Positions 55,118 to 64,000 of a DNA stretch of 64,000 bases are shown piece after piece. The translations under genes and the position numbers were made by a program. The stretch is from positions 60,001 through 124,000 of the forward strand of contig CASHSZ010000132.1 in NCBI GenBank assembly GCA_949358305.1. Reading direction: 5' to 3'. Position 1 is the stretch's first letter. The number at the start of each line of letters is the position of its first letter. Under the pieces are notes generated by a model, which had not been told where the DNA came from, searched no databases, and saw only the letters and a program-made list of their open reading frames with translations. This stretch comes from Strigamia acuminata. Taxonomy: Eukaryota; Arthropoda; Chilopoda; Geophilomorpha; Linotaeniidae.

Positions 55118-57063
55118 CATCGACCATCTCGAATACGACTCGAATACGATTCGAATACATCTCGAATACATCTCGAATACGAGTCGTACGAGTCAAAGTC
55201 CGGGAACGGGTCATCGACTATCTCGTATTCGACTCGAAAACGAGTCGAATACGATTTCGCGTTGAAGAAGGGCAAAACTCGTATTCGACTCGAAAACGAG
55301 TCGAATACGATTTCGCGTTGAAGAAGGGCAAAACTCGTATTCGACTCGAAAACGAGTCGAATACGATTTCGCGTTGAAGAAGGGCAAAACTCGTATTCGA
55401 CTCGAAAACGAGTCGAATACGATTTCGCGTTGAAGAAGGGCAAAACTCGTATTCGACTCGAAAACGAGTCGAATACGATTTCGCGTTGAAGAAGGGCAAA
55501 ACTCGTATTCGACTCGAAAACGAGTCGAATACGATTTCGCGTTGAAGAAGGGCAAAACTCGTATTCGACTCGAAAACGAGTCGAATACAATTTTGCGTTG
55601 AAAAAGGACAAAAATCGTATTCGATTCGCTTTCGAATCGAATACGAGTTTTGTCCTTTTTCAACGCTTGGGAAAAGGACTCGAATGCGCCTCCACGTTGC
55701 AATGCGCATTTGTGTAAACGATGATGGAATCCCCTGCTTAAATACTGGCTATCGCGTCACGTAACAGCAACGTGCCACGTCACGTAATTGCAACGTGCCG
55801 CGCTATGCCACACAATGTGCCGCCGCGATAGGCCATTGAACCCGAATGTGTGTGATGCGAAACGCGCGAGTACGCGCGCGGAGAACGCGCGGCAATGCTA
55901 GCAACAGGAGCGCAACTGCCCAAGAAATTGCTCAACAATAAAAGGCACGTGGAAGCACGTGCCTGAAACAATAGGCACTTCAAATAAAGTTATTGTTAAA
56001 AAACGGGCTTGAAAACCAACAATTACACAATAATTAAGGGGCAAGAAATGAACTTTGCTGCAATGCAAAGTTCTCAAAATACAGAGAAATGAAAGTTACA
56101 CTTGTATAAAGAATTGACAATGTTTGAAACCAATAAAAACTACAAAAACACACTTGTAAAAAACCCAAAACAACCCCCAGAATGAATTATTTGACTCAAA
56201 TTAACCCTAAAACAGTCTTGGAGGTCGTGCAGACGACAGAGTCGGATCGGAAGGTTGCTAAAACCTGACGCCAAAACTAGCAATGGGACAGCTAGTTAGA
56301 AAACAGCTTTTTCATCAATCATGAACGCTGAAAACCTCACCCAGGGGTAGAAAATGATGGAGAGAACGTTTTCGCCATCTAAAACGGTCTAAAACGGGTC
56401 TAAAATGCCTAAACCGGCGCCTGGAACGTGGCGCAGTTGTTGGGTCAAATATTGTCAAAAATCAGTGGAAATTTGTCAAATACTGGCAAAAATCTGCTGA
56501 AATTTGTCAAAAATTGACCAAATTCCGTGCAAGTTTTGCAAGTTTTGTGCGCATCAAGCCATGCGCGCCTATACTATTGCACGAGCGCATTGACGCGTGA
56601 TGAAAACCGACCACGTTTACGAAGTGAATTCGAGCTACAAAAGTATCAAATCGCCATTCTAGTATGGAACAAAAAAAATTAAGTGGAAACAAACAAAATA
56701 AAAACTTTAATATACGAGAAACGTACAATTCCACTCAACTTTGTTTCAAATTTTATTTATTGGATCATTAAAAATAAACAGTAGTGTTGTGCACTGTACA
56801 CTTAAATGTATACCGCAGTACAAGTACCGCGGTCCCGGTACTGCACCGGTACACGTGAAAACGCGAGTTTCTCAAATTTAAAAAGTTGATGTCGGCGGCG
56901 ATGCGTTGTTTTGTGGTGAGAATTTGCCTCGAGAATTGATCTTATCTCTTTGTTTGCAATATTTTTTTTGGCATTCTTTGTTGATTTTTCGGTTTGAATT
57001 TGTTTTTTTCCGGTGTAATTTGAGTGGTGGAAGGTTGTTGGGGTGTGTTGAGGGCAATTTTGG

Positions 57064-57556
57064 TTATTTGTTGATTTTTAATTGATTTAATCGTTTTCTG
57101 TTTGTTTTTGCTGGTTTTTAATCGATTTTTCTGTATTTTTGGTCAATTTTTACCAATTGTAATTGTTATTTGTCATTCTGAATTGATTATTGTCCGATTT
57201 TATTCGATTATTGTCAGATTTCAGTCGATTTTTGTCGATTTCTAATCAATGTTTATACATTTCTTATCAAGTTTTGTATATTTTTGTTGATTTTTAATCA
57301 TATTTGTTCCTTTTTAATCAAAGTCGAAAACGAGTTGTAAATGCGTTCGTATGCGACGCGAACGCGTATTGGAGTCGATTCCAAGTTCGTATTCCATCGC
57401 GAACGCGCATTTGAGACGTAAACGAGTTTATCTTTTTCACTCTCGCTTGATCCCCCTTTATCGCGCCTCATTGCTCCTGTGAAAAAAAATATATGAGAAT
57501 GCACAGAAATGAACCTTCCAATACTTACATGAAAATTGGCAACCTTGACACAAAAC
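57064..57556. repeat. T-rich flank containing the inverse of 48890-49110
   Basis: 57105-57320 is the reverse complement of the A-rich repeat near 49 kb. 57320-57480 is unique and CpG-containing. No gene. Confidence 0.55.
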
Positions 57557-57667
57557 AGTCTATCGACACTCCCAACACCACCCCGGACATTTTTCGGAAG
57601 AGTTTGGTCCACCCGGAATCCGCAGAATAGTCTCCCCCGAAATGCGGATTTCGCGGACGCCAATCCG
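57557..57667 (+). repeat. Dispersed repeat, second copy
   Basis: Shares GACATTTTTCGGAAGAGTTT-type sequence and the following CGGAATCCG, GAATAGTC and TGCGGATTT words with 14430-14545. The boundaries are where the two copies stop matching. Confidence 0.6.
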
Positions 57668-58528
57668 CGAAAAGGATATACTTCAAATACTGCTTTATTG
57701 AATACTCTTACTGAATACAAGATAAGTTAAGATGATTCCTATGTTGGTCCTCGGATTCGGCTGCGAATACGAGTTGCCGCTAAACAATGGCGGATCCAAT
57801 TGTTTAGTCCTACGCGTGGTCTGTGTTTGTTGTCTAGGGTATTTCCACGTGTTATAATGAACACGCGAGAATTCGCTTTCTCGTGCGAATTAAACGAATA
57901 TCGTTCGGATATTTATTCTAGCGTAGATTGGCTACGCTAAATAAATGTGGCTGTTGTACAGTTGAAATGGTCAGCGGGCACCGGTCCTCGATCAATCCGT
58001 GAAACGGCCTGAAAGGTGAGGTAAGTGGTGCTCTTGCTGAATTGTGGTAACTGTAGTGTCGTTTCCGGTCAAGCATCGGTGTTATATATTAACCGGAAAT
58101 GACGTCATATGCAAATCGCCATGATTATGCAGGTTCGCAGAAACACGAGACTAGTTAGTCTAGTCGGTATTTCTAGCGCGATCTAGTGGCGAGTGTCAGT
58201 AACATGATAATCGTCACTAATTACTTCTTCAGGTGATGCCGAATCACCACAACGTGAAGTGTGATTCAAAGCTGTCAGTACGAAACAAGTGGATAGTCTA
58301 CAGCAAGAAGACAACATATATGAACTATTTATTTCGTTTATTTCGTTTACTATTGTTGGATACCATTATTAGCTTAGTGTTGTTAATAGGATACACTAAC
58401 TTAGTTTAAGAGCGCATTAACCTCGTGGAAATTGCACTATTTTCCACGAGTAACAGTTTTGAAAGTGTTTTTGAGGAAATCTGTGTGTGTATACAGTGTT
58501 TAACAAGTGGTGGACACCCAATTTCACA
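57668..58528. other. Upstream region of C4, no LTR recognised
   Basis: The 258-bp LTR seen at the 3' end of C4 has no visible partner here. The region contains TATATATTAACC (about 58085), which could be promoter-like. Either the 5' LTR was lost or the leader is long and the junction lies elsewhere. Confidence 0.4.
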
Positions 58529-61500
58529 ATGGACACGGAAAAACTCGACCGGAAAATAACACTTTTGAACAGAACCAACTACGATACGTGGAAACAGCAA
58601 ATCAAAGTGCTGTTGATGCACCACGGATGTTGGGCTTTCACCGACGGGACACAAGAAGCGCTGGCACCGGGAGCGTCTTGGCGGGATCGCTCGGACTTTC
58701 AACTGCGAAAGGGGCGAGCTTTCAGCCTAATTTATTACGCCATTGAGGAGCAATATCACGAATTGCTCAGCGGGACCGAAGATGCAAAAACAGCGTGGGA
58801 CACGCTGAAGACAAACTTCGAACCGGTCTCGAGGGCGAGAATTATACGCCTGCTAGACGAATTCTTTAATTTAAAATACGATCCAGCGACGGAGACGATC
58901 GGCGTATTCGCGGCGAAGATACGCAATGCAGCAAAGCGATTAGCCGACGTCAAACACGACTTGGACAATTTGTATCAGGCATTCCAGCTCATCCGATACC
59001 TGCCACAAGAATACCAGTCAATTGTGCAGAGTATTTATCGATGGGACGATAAGGATTTCACACTGGAAAAGGTTGAAGCGGAATTGGTTGCCGAGGAGGG
59101 CAGACTCGCGCAACAACGCAGAGATTCGGGCCAAGCGCCAATTACGGACGCTTTCAACATGGGAACAAGCACAAAGAACAATGATAATTCGTCTAAATCC
59201 CAACAACAACAAGGAAACAGCAGCCAAAACAACCGAGGCGGACAAAGGGGCGGCAAATCGAATTATCGAGGCGGCAAAAATTCGCGGAATTTCAGAGGAA
59301 ATACGACCGGATCATCACCACGGGGGCCGTGTTTTCGGTGCAATCAACCAGGGCACTGGGCGAGGGATTGTACAGCACAATTACCGTCGAATAACAGCCA
59401 GAACACAAATACAGCGGAAGAATTGGACACAAACATGTTCGATGTCGGTTTTCTCACCGAGTTGAGCGAAGAAGAGATGTTACAGTGCAGCGCAGCCAAC
59501 AACTGTTGGATCTACGACACCGGGGCCACTGGACATTTTTGTAAAGATAGGAACCAGTTCTTCAACTTCAAGGAAACCACAGGGACAATAAGCCAAGCGG
59601 ATAAGAAAACTTTGATTCAAATTCAGGGCGTCGGGGACGTTTGCGTGATGTGTTTGGTTGGAAGTGAGACAATTCCAATCACATTGAAGAAAGTCTATTA
59701 TACGCCGGACATGCGAAGAAATTTATTGTCGGGACCGTGCATCGACGAAGCACGATGCAAAGTCGCCGTTGGCTCGGGACTGGTCAAAATATACGATCCT
59801 CAGTGGAAGAGACAGCTGATGGAAGGCGTGAAGAAGGATCGTTTATACTACATCAAGCTAAGCGACCAGAAGCCAGACTTTGAGAAGTTACGACAAAAAG
59901 CGAATAGCAAGGCGAATGTCGGCAAACAGAAGAAAGAAGAGCCAACCAATTTAATAAAGAACACAACAAAGAGCACATCTAATCCTGAGGAAGCAAGACT
60001 TTGGCATGAGCGGCTCGGTCATATCTATTTTCCGAGCGTGCAAGCAATGAGCAAAGGAGGTGCAGTAATTGGATTGCCAATTTTGGATGTGCCAATCACA
60101 CAATGCGACGTTTGCACATTAGCCAAGAAGAAAGCGATTTCTCATAAGTCATTGCCAGGAATTAGATCGACAGAGCCACTCCAATTGCTACACATGGATG
60201 TATGTGGAGCATTTAGCACACCAACACTCTCGGGAAACATATACTTCTTAACTATCACGGACGACTTCTCTCGTTATTCGACAGTGTACTTAATGAAGAA
60301 GAAGGACGAAGTATTTGACATTTTCCAAAAACACGTGAAACGGATAGAACGATTGCTTGGAAAATTGGTTCTAGCAATTCGTACGGATAACGGTATGGAG
60401 TTCTGCTCAAACAAGTTTGGAGAGTACCTCCAAGGACTAGGAATCGCCCACGAGAGGACTAACGCGTACACTCCTGTCCAAAATGGCGTTTCCGAGAGAC
60501 TCAACCAGACATTAGCAAATGGAATGCGAGCGCTTGTGTACGATGCCGGCTTGGAACATCGATTCTGGGGAGAAGCCATCCTGACTTTCAACTATCTCAG
60601 GAACAGGATCTCGAAGCTGAATTCGGACAAGACGCCGATGGAATTGTACTACGGACGCAAACCATCACTGAGACATTTGAGAAAATTCGGAAGTTTATGC
60701 TTTGTGCAGAAAAGAATTCGAGATGGCAAAATCGACAACAAGAGTCTGCATGGTATTATGCTCGGCTATTCGAGAATCACGAAGGGATATAGAGTATGGC
60801 TACCAGAATTTTCCAAAGTAATCGAGACAAGCGATGTCAAATTCGTAGAAAGCAGGCGCGGTGTTGAAGGCGTGCTGGGCTTACCAGAAAAATACACGAC
60901 ATACATCGATAATTTGGACGACAATTTGGACATTGACAATGAGCGCCAATATTATTCGGATGAAGATGTCAGGCCACCACTACCACCGCCAGTACCAGTT
61001 AAGAAGAAGGAAGATCCGCAACTGGAATTGCCCCCAGTTAAATTGAAATTTAGACTGCCAGACGACAAGTTGCGTCATAATTTACCAGAAGTGAAGTTGC
61101 AGGGCACTTTGCCACAACTCGGACAAGGACTTTTGAATCCAGTTCCAACTATTCCTGCACTAGTTTGGAAGAAAACGGAGAAAGTCAGACCGACTGGACA
61201 GAGGGATGTCGAGTATACGATCGAGGGCTACGACAAACCCAAGTTTCGCTCGATACCCGACGTGAAGCGTTACTGTACTGACCACAATCTTTGCGTACCA
61301 GAGCATCTGTTTGAGGACAAAAGAAAAAAAAAGCCCTCAGAATCAAACACGACGACAGATAGTCTTGACGTGGACTTTGACGATATGAATATCAACTTCG
61401 AAGCCAATCATCTAGAGGTCCACGTACCCGTACGCTACGAGGAAATTGCGACTTTACCCGAAAGGAATGAATGGCGCCAAGCGATGAACGACGAGATTGA

Positions 61501-62657
61501 CACCATGCATGAGCGCGAGGTTTGGGAACTTGTTCCACCACCGCCCAACACTAAGATAGTGGGTTGCAGATGGATTTACACGACCAAACAGAACGAAGAG
61601 GGAGAAATTGCACGTTATAAGGCGAGACTTGTCGCGCAAGGTTTCTCCCAAGTCTACGGCGAGTCGTATGAGGAGACATTCTCACCCGTGGTGGACTTTT
61701 CAATCGTGCGCTTTATGTTCACGCTACTCGTTTGTATGCTCAAATGGTCATACATTCAGGCAGACGTCAAGTGTGCGTATCTTTACGCAAAGTTGCATAA
61801 AACAGTCTACATGCGTCAGCCAAAAGGTTGTACGTGAACAAAGTGTTGTTAAAGTTTAAAAACCACTTGGAACATGTGAAGATTCGATCTCAACCGATGA
61901 CGAAAGCAACTGTTCTCACGAAACGAGATTGTCCAGACACAATTGATGAATTCAAAGCCATGGAAGGAATCAATATAGAAGCTTACTTGGATGTTTGGCA
62001 TTCATCGCGTCGAGGACAAGACCCGACATGACTTATGCAGTGAACATCCTGAGTCAATTCCAATCGAATCCAGGGTGGGATCACTGGATTGCGCTACTGG
62101 ACTTACTCAGCTACTTGAGAACAACGAGAAATCACGGATTGATGTTGTTCCCGAATGATCGGATTGAGGTAATCGGATACAGCGACTCCGATTATGCGAA
62201 CAACAGAGATGACCGAATTTCCGTTGGAGGAACACTAGTGACTTTGGGTAGCACACCAATCTACTGGCGCACCTTCAAACAACGGAACGTAACATTGTCA
62301 ACAATGGAAGCAAAGTACGTAGCCCTTACAGAAACTGTTAAGGACTACATCTGGATTGTTCGTGTTCTGCACGAGATATCCCCAGAATTGGCTGGAAGAT
62401 TCTCTCATTATGTCATGTGCGACAACATATCAACAGTGGACTTTACAAAATCTTGTGTTGAGAATAGAAAAACAAAGCACATTGACATCCGTTACCATTT
62501 TATAAGAGAACTTGTTAAAAGAGATAATCTTCTAATTGTTCATGTAGGCACGAAGTCCAATTATGCCGATATCTTTACAAAGTCGGTTGATAAGGCTGAC
62601 TTGGTGAAGTTTTGCGATCGTTTCTTAGTTGACTTTTGCATGCTTGATGAGAAATGA
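58529..62657 (+). pseudogene. C4 Gag-Pol, RT core deleted
   Basis: The start MDTEKLDRKI at 58529 is preferred over 58487. The frame is open to 61837. Order: copia Gag with NLYQAFQLIRYLPQEY; zinc knuckle CFRCNQPGHWARDC (59330-59371); protease WIYDTGATGHFCKD; HHCC region (LWHERLGHIYF, CDVCTLAKKK); integrase core (LLHMDVCGAF, IRTDNGMEFCSNKF, NGVSERLNQT); linker; RT fingers (VGCRWIYTTKQNEEGEIARY). Compared with C2, roughly 140-170 codons are missing at about 61828, including YVDD, and the junction shifts into a stop. A second lesion near 61970 is a one-base loss. RNase H and the C-terminus then run intact to 62657. It cannot reverse transcribe on its own, but its Gag, protease and integrase look undamaged. 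Confidence 0.9.
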
Positions 62658-62676
62658 GATAATACGGGGGGCCGAA

Positions 62677-62934
62677 TGTTAAGATATGACGTATATTAAT
62701 AAGCAATTACTATTTACAACATGTATATATATATATCTTTTCGTATTATCATGTAACCTGGTGTTAATGCATGCATTTGGCCAATGCGAGTAATCGCAGT
62801 GTTTGTTTACGTACAGTGTTTGTATGCTGCCTACAGGTGGCTCTTATTGCAAAGAGGTCATGTGACCAATCAATAAAACTGACTTGATGTTTTGATTCTC
62901 ACCTGCAAAGATGATCTATCATTTTGTCTTCACA
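62677..62934 (+). repeat. 3' LTR of C4
   Basis: About 258 bp, TGTTAAGATATG to TGTCTTCACA, with AATAAA at about 62872 and a TATATATATATC run at about 62727. The similarity to the C2 flank continues slightly past this end, so the end could lie up to about 55 bp further on. Confidence 0.65.
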
Positions 62935-62989
62935 ACTAATGTTTTTCTCAGCCACTGTCTGCACAAGTTTGCAGTTGTTTTATAGCAAC

Positions 62990-64000
62990 ACACAACAAGA
63001 AGGGCTGCACCCAGTCCGATTTTACTCGCGTCGGTGTGCAACACGAACGGTCGGTTTAGGTCCGGCAATGGCATCTTTTCGACGTCAGCCAGCATTTGCT
63101 TGATAGTGCTAAATGCGGCCTCGCACTGGACCGTCCACTCAAACTCTTTATCCGTTCGTAAGAGATCCGTTATAGGCGCGGCCACCTCAGCCAGACCAGA
63201 GAGTAGTCGGCCGAAGAAATTGACCATGCCTATAAATCTCTGGACACCTTTTATATCTTCGGGGGCGGGGAATCCGTTTATTGCTTTGACCTTTTCGAGG
63301 TCAATCGCGATTCCCTCGACTCCTATTCGATATCCTAGGAAGGCAAGCTCTTTTCTCCAAAACTTGCTCTTCCCTGGATGGATGTGGAGTCCCGCTTTGG
63401 CTAGGCGAGAGACCACTCTGTCGATGTGTTCTATGTGCTCTTCGAAGGTGTCTGATGTTATTATGATGTCGTCGAGATACGCCCACACGAAGTCGTGAAG
63501 CATATCTCCTAACACGCTTTCAATTAATTTCTGGAACGTGCTTGGGGCATTCACCAAACCGAATGGCATCACGTGGATCCTATCGGGGAGTAGAAAGCCG
63601 TTTTTAGCTTGTCTTCGGGTTTGAGCTCCACTTGCCAATACCCCTTTGACAGATCCATGGTGGTTACCCATTTGAAGGGGCTCAATTCCCTGAGAATCGA
63701 GTCTATTGACGGCATCTGAATCGGGTCATTAACTGTTATCGCATTCAGGGGGCGATAATCAATGCATAGTCGAGGTTCCGAGCCTGGACGCATCACAAGG
63801 ACAATCCGCATAGCGTATTCGCCTAGTGCTTGAGTTACTATGCCCTTGTCGAGCATGTCTTGGCACATTTGCGTCACAATGTCCCTTTTCTGGGGGTTCA
63901 TCCCCTTGTAAGGCACTCTAATCGGCTTGTCTGTGGTCAAGACTATTTCGTGCACTGCTTCCGTTGTTCGACCGGGTGTCTTGGTCAGAATTTTTTCATG
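62990..64000 (-). pseudogene. Ty3/gypsy pol fragment (RT and start of RNase H)
   Basis: Minus strand, entering from beyond the window end. RT motifs in order: RLCIDYRPLNAIT, VTTMDLSKGYWQVEL, MPFGLVNAPSTFQ, VWAYLDDIIITS (YLDD at 63468-63479), and LAFLGYRIG. RNase H then starts with PFVLHTDASKIGLGAAL. A frameshift of one or two bases lies near 63580, between FYSP and HVMPFGL. Homology ends at about 62990, within RNase H, next to the C4 LTR region. No integrase is visible. Inactive fragment. Confidence 0.88.

Larger units (their letters stand above)
52018..57063. repeat. ~5-kb palindrome with nested hairpin arrays
   Basis: The left arm (duplication copy 2 and its extension to about 54420) is the reverse complement of the right arm (about 55117-57063). 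From 53041 to 53874 paired positions sum to exactly 109485, so there are no indels. Further in, the sum is 109541 because the left arm has one extra 56-bp unit. The right arm lacks about 390 bp of the TTTGACAAATTTC block and has a 30-40 bp insertion near 56815. The centre (54420-55117) holds two direct copies of a block that is itself an inverted repeat. No coding sequence. It could be a foldback transposon or an amplified inverted duplication. Confidence 0.9.
58529..62934 (+). mobile_element. C4: Ty1/copia element, same family as C2
   Basis: Gag-Pol followed by the purine tract ACGGGGGGCCGAA and a TGTTAAG LTR start, as in C2. No 5' LTR is found and no target duplication can be read. Its 3' flank is a Ty3/gypsy pol fragment. 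Confidence 0.85.

Noticed and set aside
53880-55640. CRISPR-like array of regular repeats
   Set aside because: There are no variable spacers; the whole 56-bp unit repeats. The genome is eukaryotic and no cas genes are present.
53776-55709. Repetitive frames of up to 213 aa in the palindrome
   Set aside because: Several overlapping frames on both strands are open because 56-bp hairpin units lack stops. No domain and no start context.
57668-58528. 5' LTR of C4
   Set aside because: No TGTTAAG start or TCTTCACA end in this region, so I could not support an LTR.

Overview
This is eukaryotic DNA built almost entirely of repeats and transposable elements. I see no ribosomal or tRNA gene. The genes that can be supported have spliceosomal introns of 58 bp to about 1.1 kb. 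The element set (four Ty1/copia-type elements, a Ty3/gypsy fragment, a FLYWCH-type Mutator-like transposon, a two-gene PIF/Harbinger element and a hAT MITE) fits an invertebrate animal best, but I cannot name the organism. Only one probable host gene is visible: a small, four-intron, acidic, probably nuclear protein at 5834-7111.

Layout. 1-5.5 kb: eight divergent tandem units of about 0.6-0.67 kb, each with a TTTA microsatellite and a CGAA-loop hairpin. 5.8-7.1 kb: the host gene. 7.6-13.7 kb: a CpG-rich satellite of 53-bp and 11-bp monomers built on the palindrome CCGTTAACGG, organised into an 897-bp higher-order repeat with twelve copies of a 100-bp box. 13.9-14.5 kb: diverged dispersed repeats. 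14.5-17.85 kb: a PIF/Harbinger element (truncated transposase plus SANT/Myb gene) on the minus strand, with a minisatellite in an intron.

17.85-31.4 kb: one old copia element (C1, minus strand) broken by three insertions whose target duplications can all be read: an 826-bp MULE-type MITE (9-bp TSD), a 2.2-kb LTR element carrying only a SAP-motif protein (4-bp TSD), and a 4.7-kb autonomous-looking MULE whose transposase ends in AT-hooks and a RING finger (8-bp TSD). 31.4-35.7 kb: a second copia (C2, minus), split in gag by a young copia (C3, 35745-42572, plus) with apparently identical 434-bp LTRs, a GAAAC duplication, and one in-frame UAA between Gag-protease and integrase-RT.

42.6-48.4 kb: a degenerate array of inverted-repeat-rich units. 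49.7-50.1 kb: a hAT MITE with a perfect 8-bp duplication. 50.3-57.1 kb: a direct 1.68-kb duplication running into a palindrome of about 5 kb whose arms contain arrays of 56-bp hairpin units. 58.5-62.9 kb: a fourth copia (C4, plus, same family as C2) lacking its RT catalytic core. 62.99-64.0 kb: a Ty3/gypsy pol fragment (minus) running off the window.

The nesting gives relative ages: C1 predates its three guests, and C2 predates C3. Most of the genes serve transposition (Gag shell, protease, integrase, RT-RNase H, DDE transposases). The most unusual objects are the RING-bearing MULE, the SAP-only LTR element, the UAA in an otherwise intact young copia, the CCGTTAACGG satellite and the nested palindrome.
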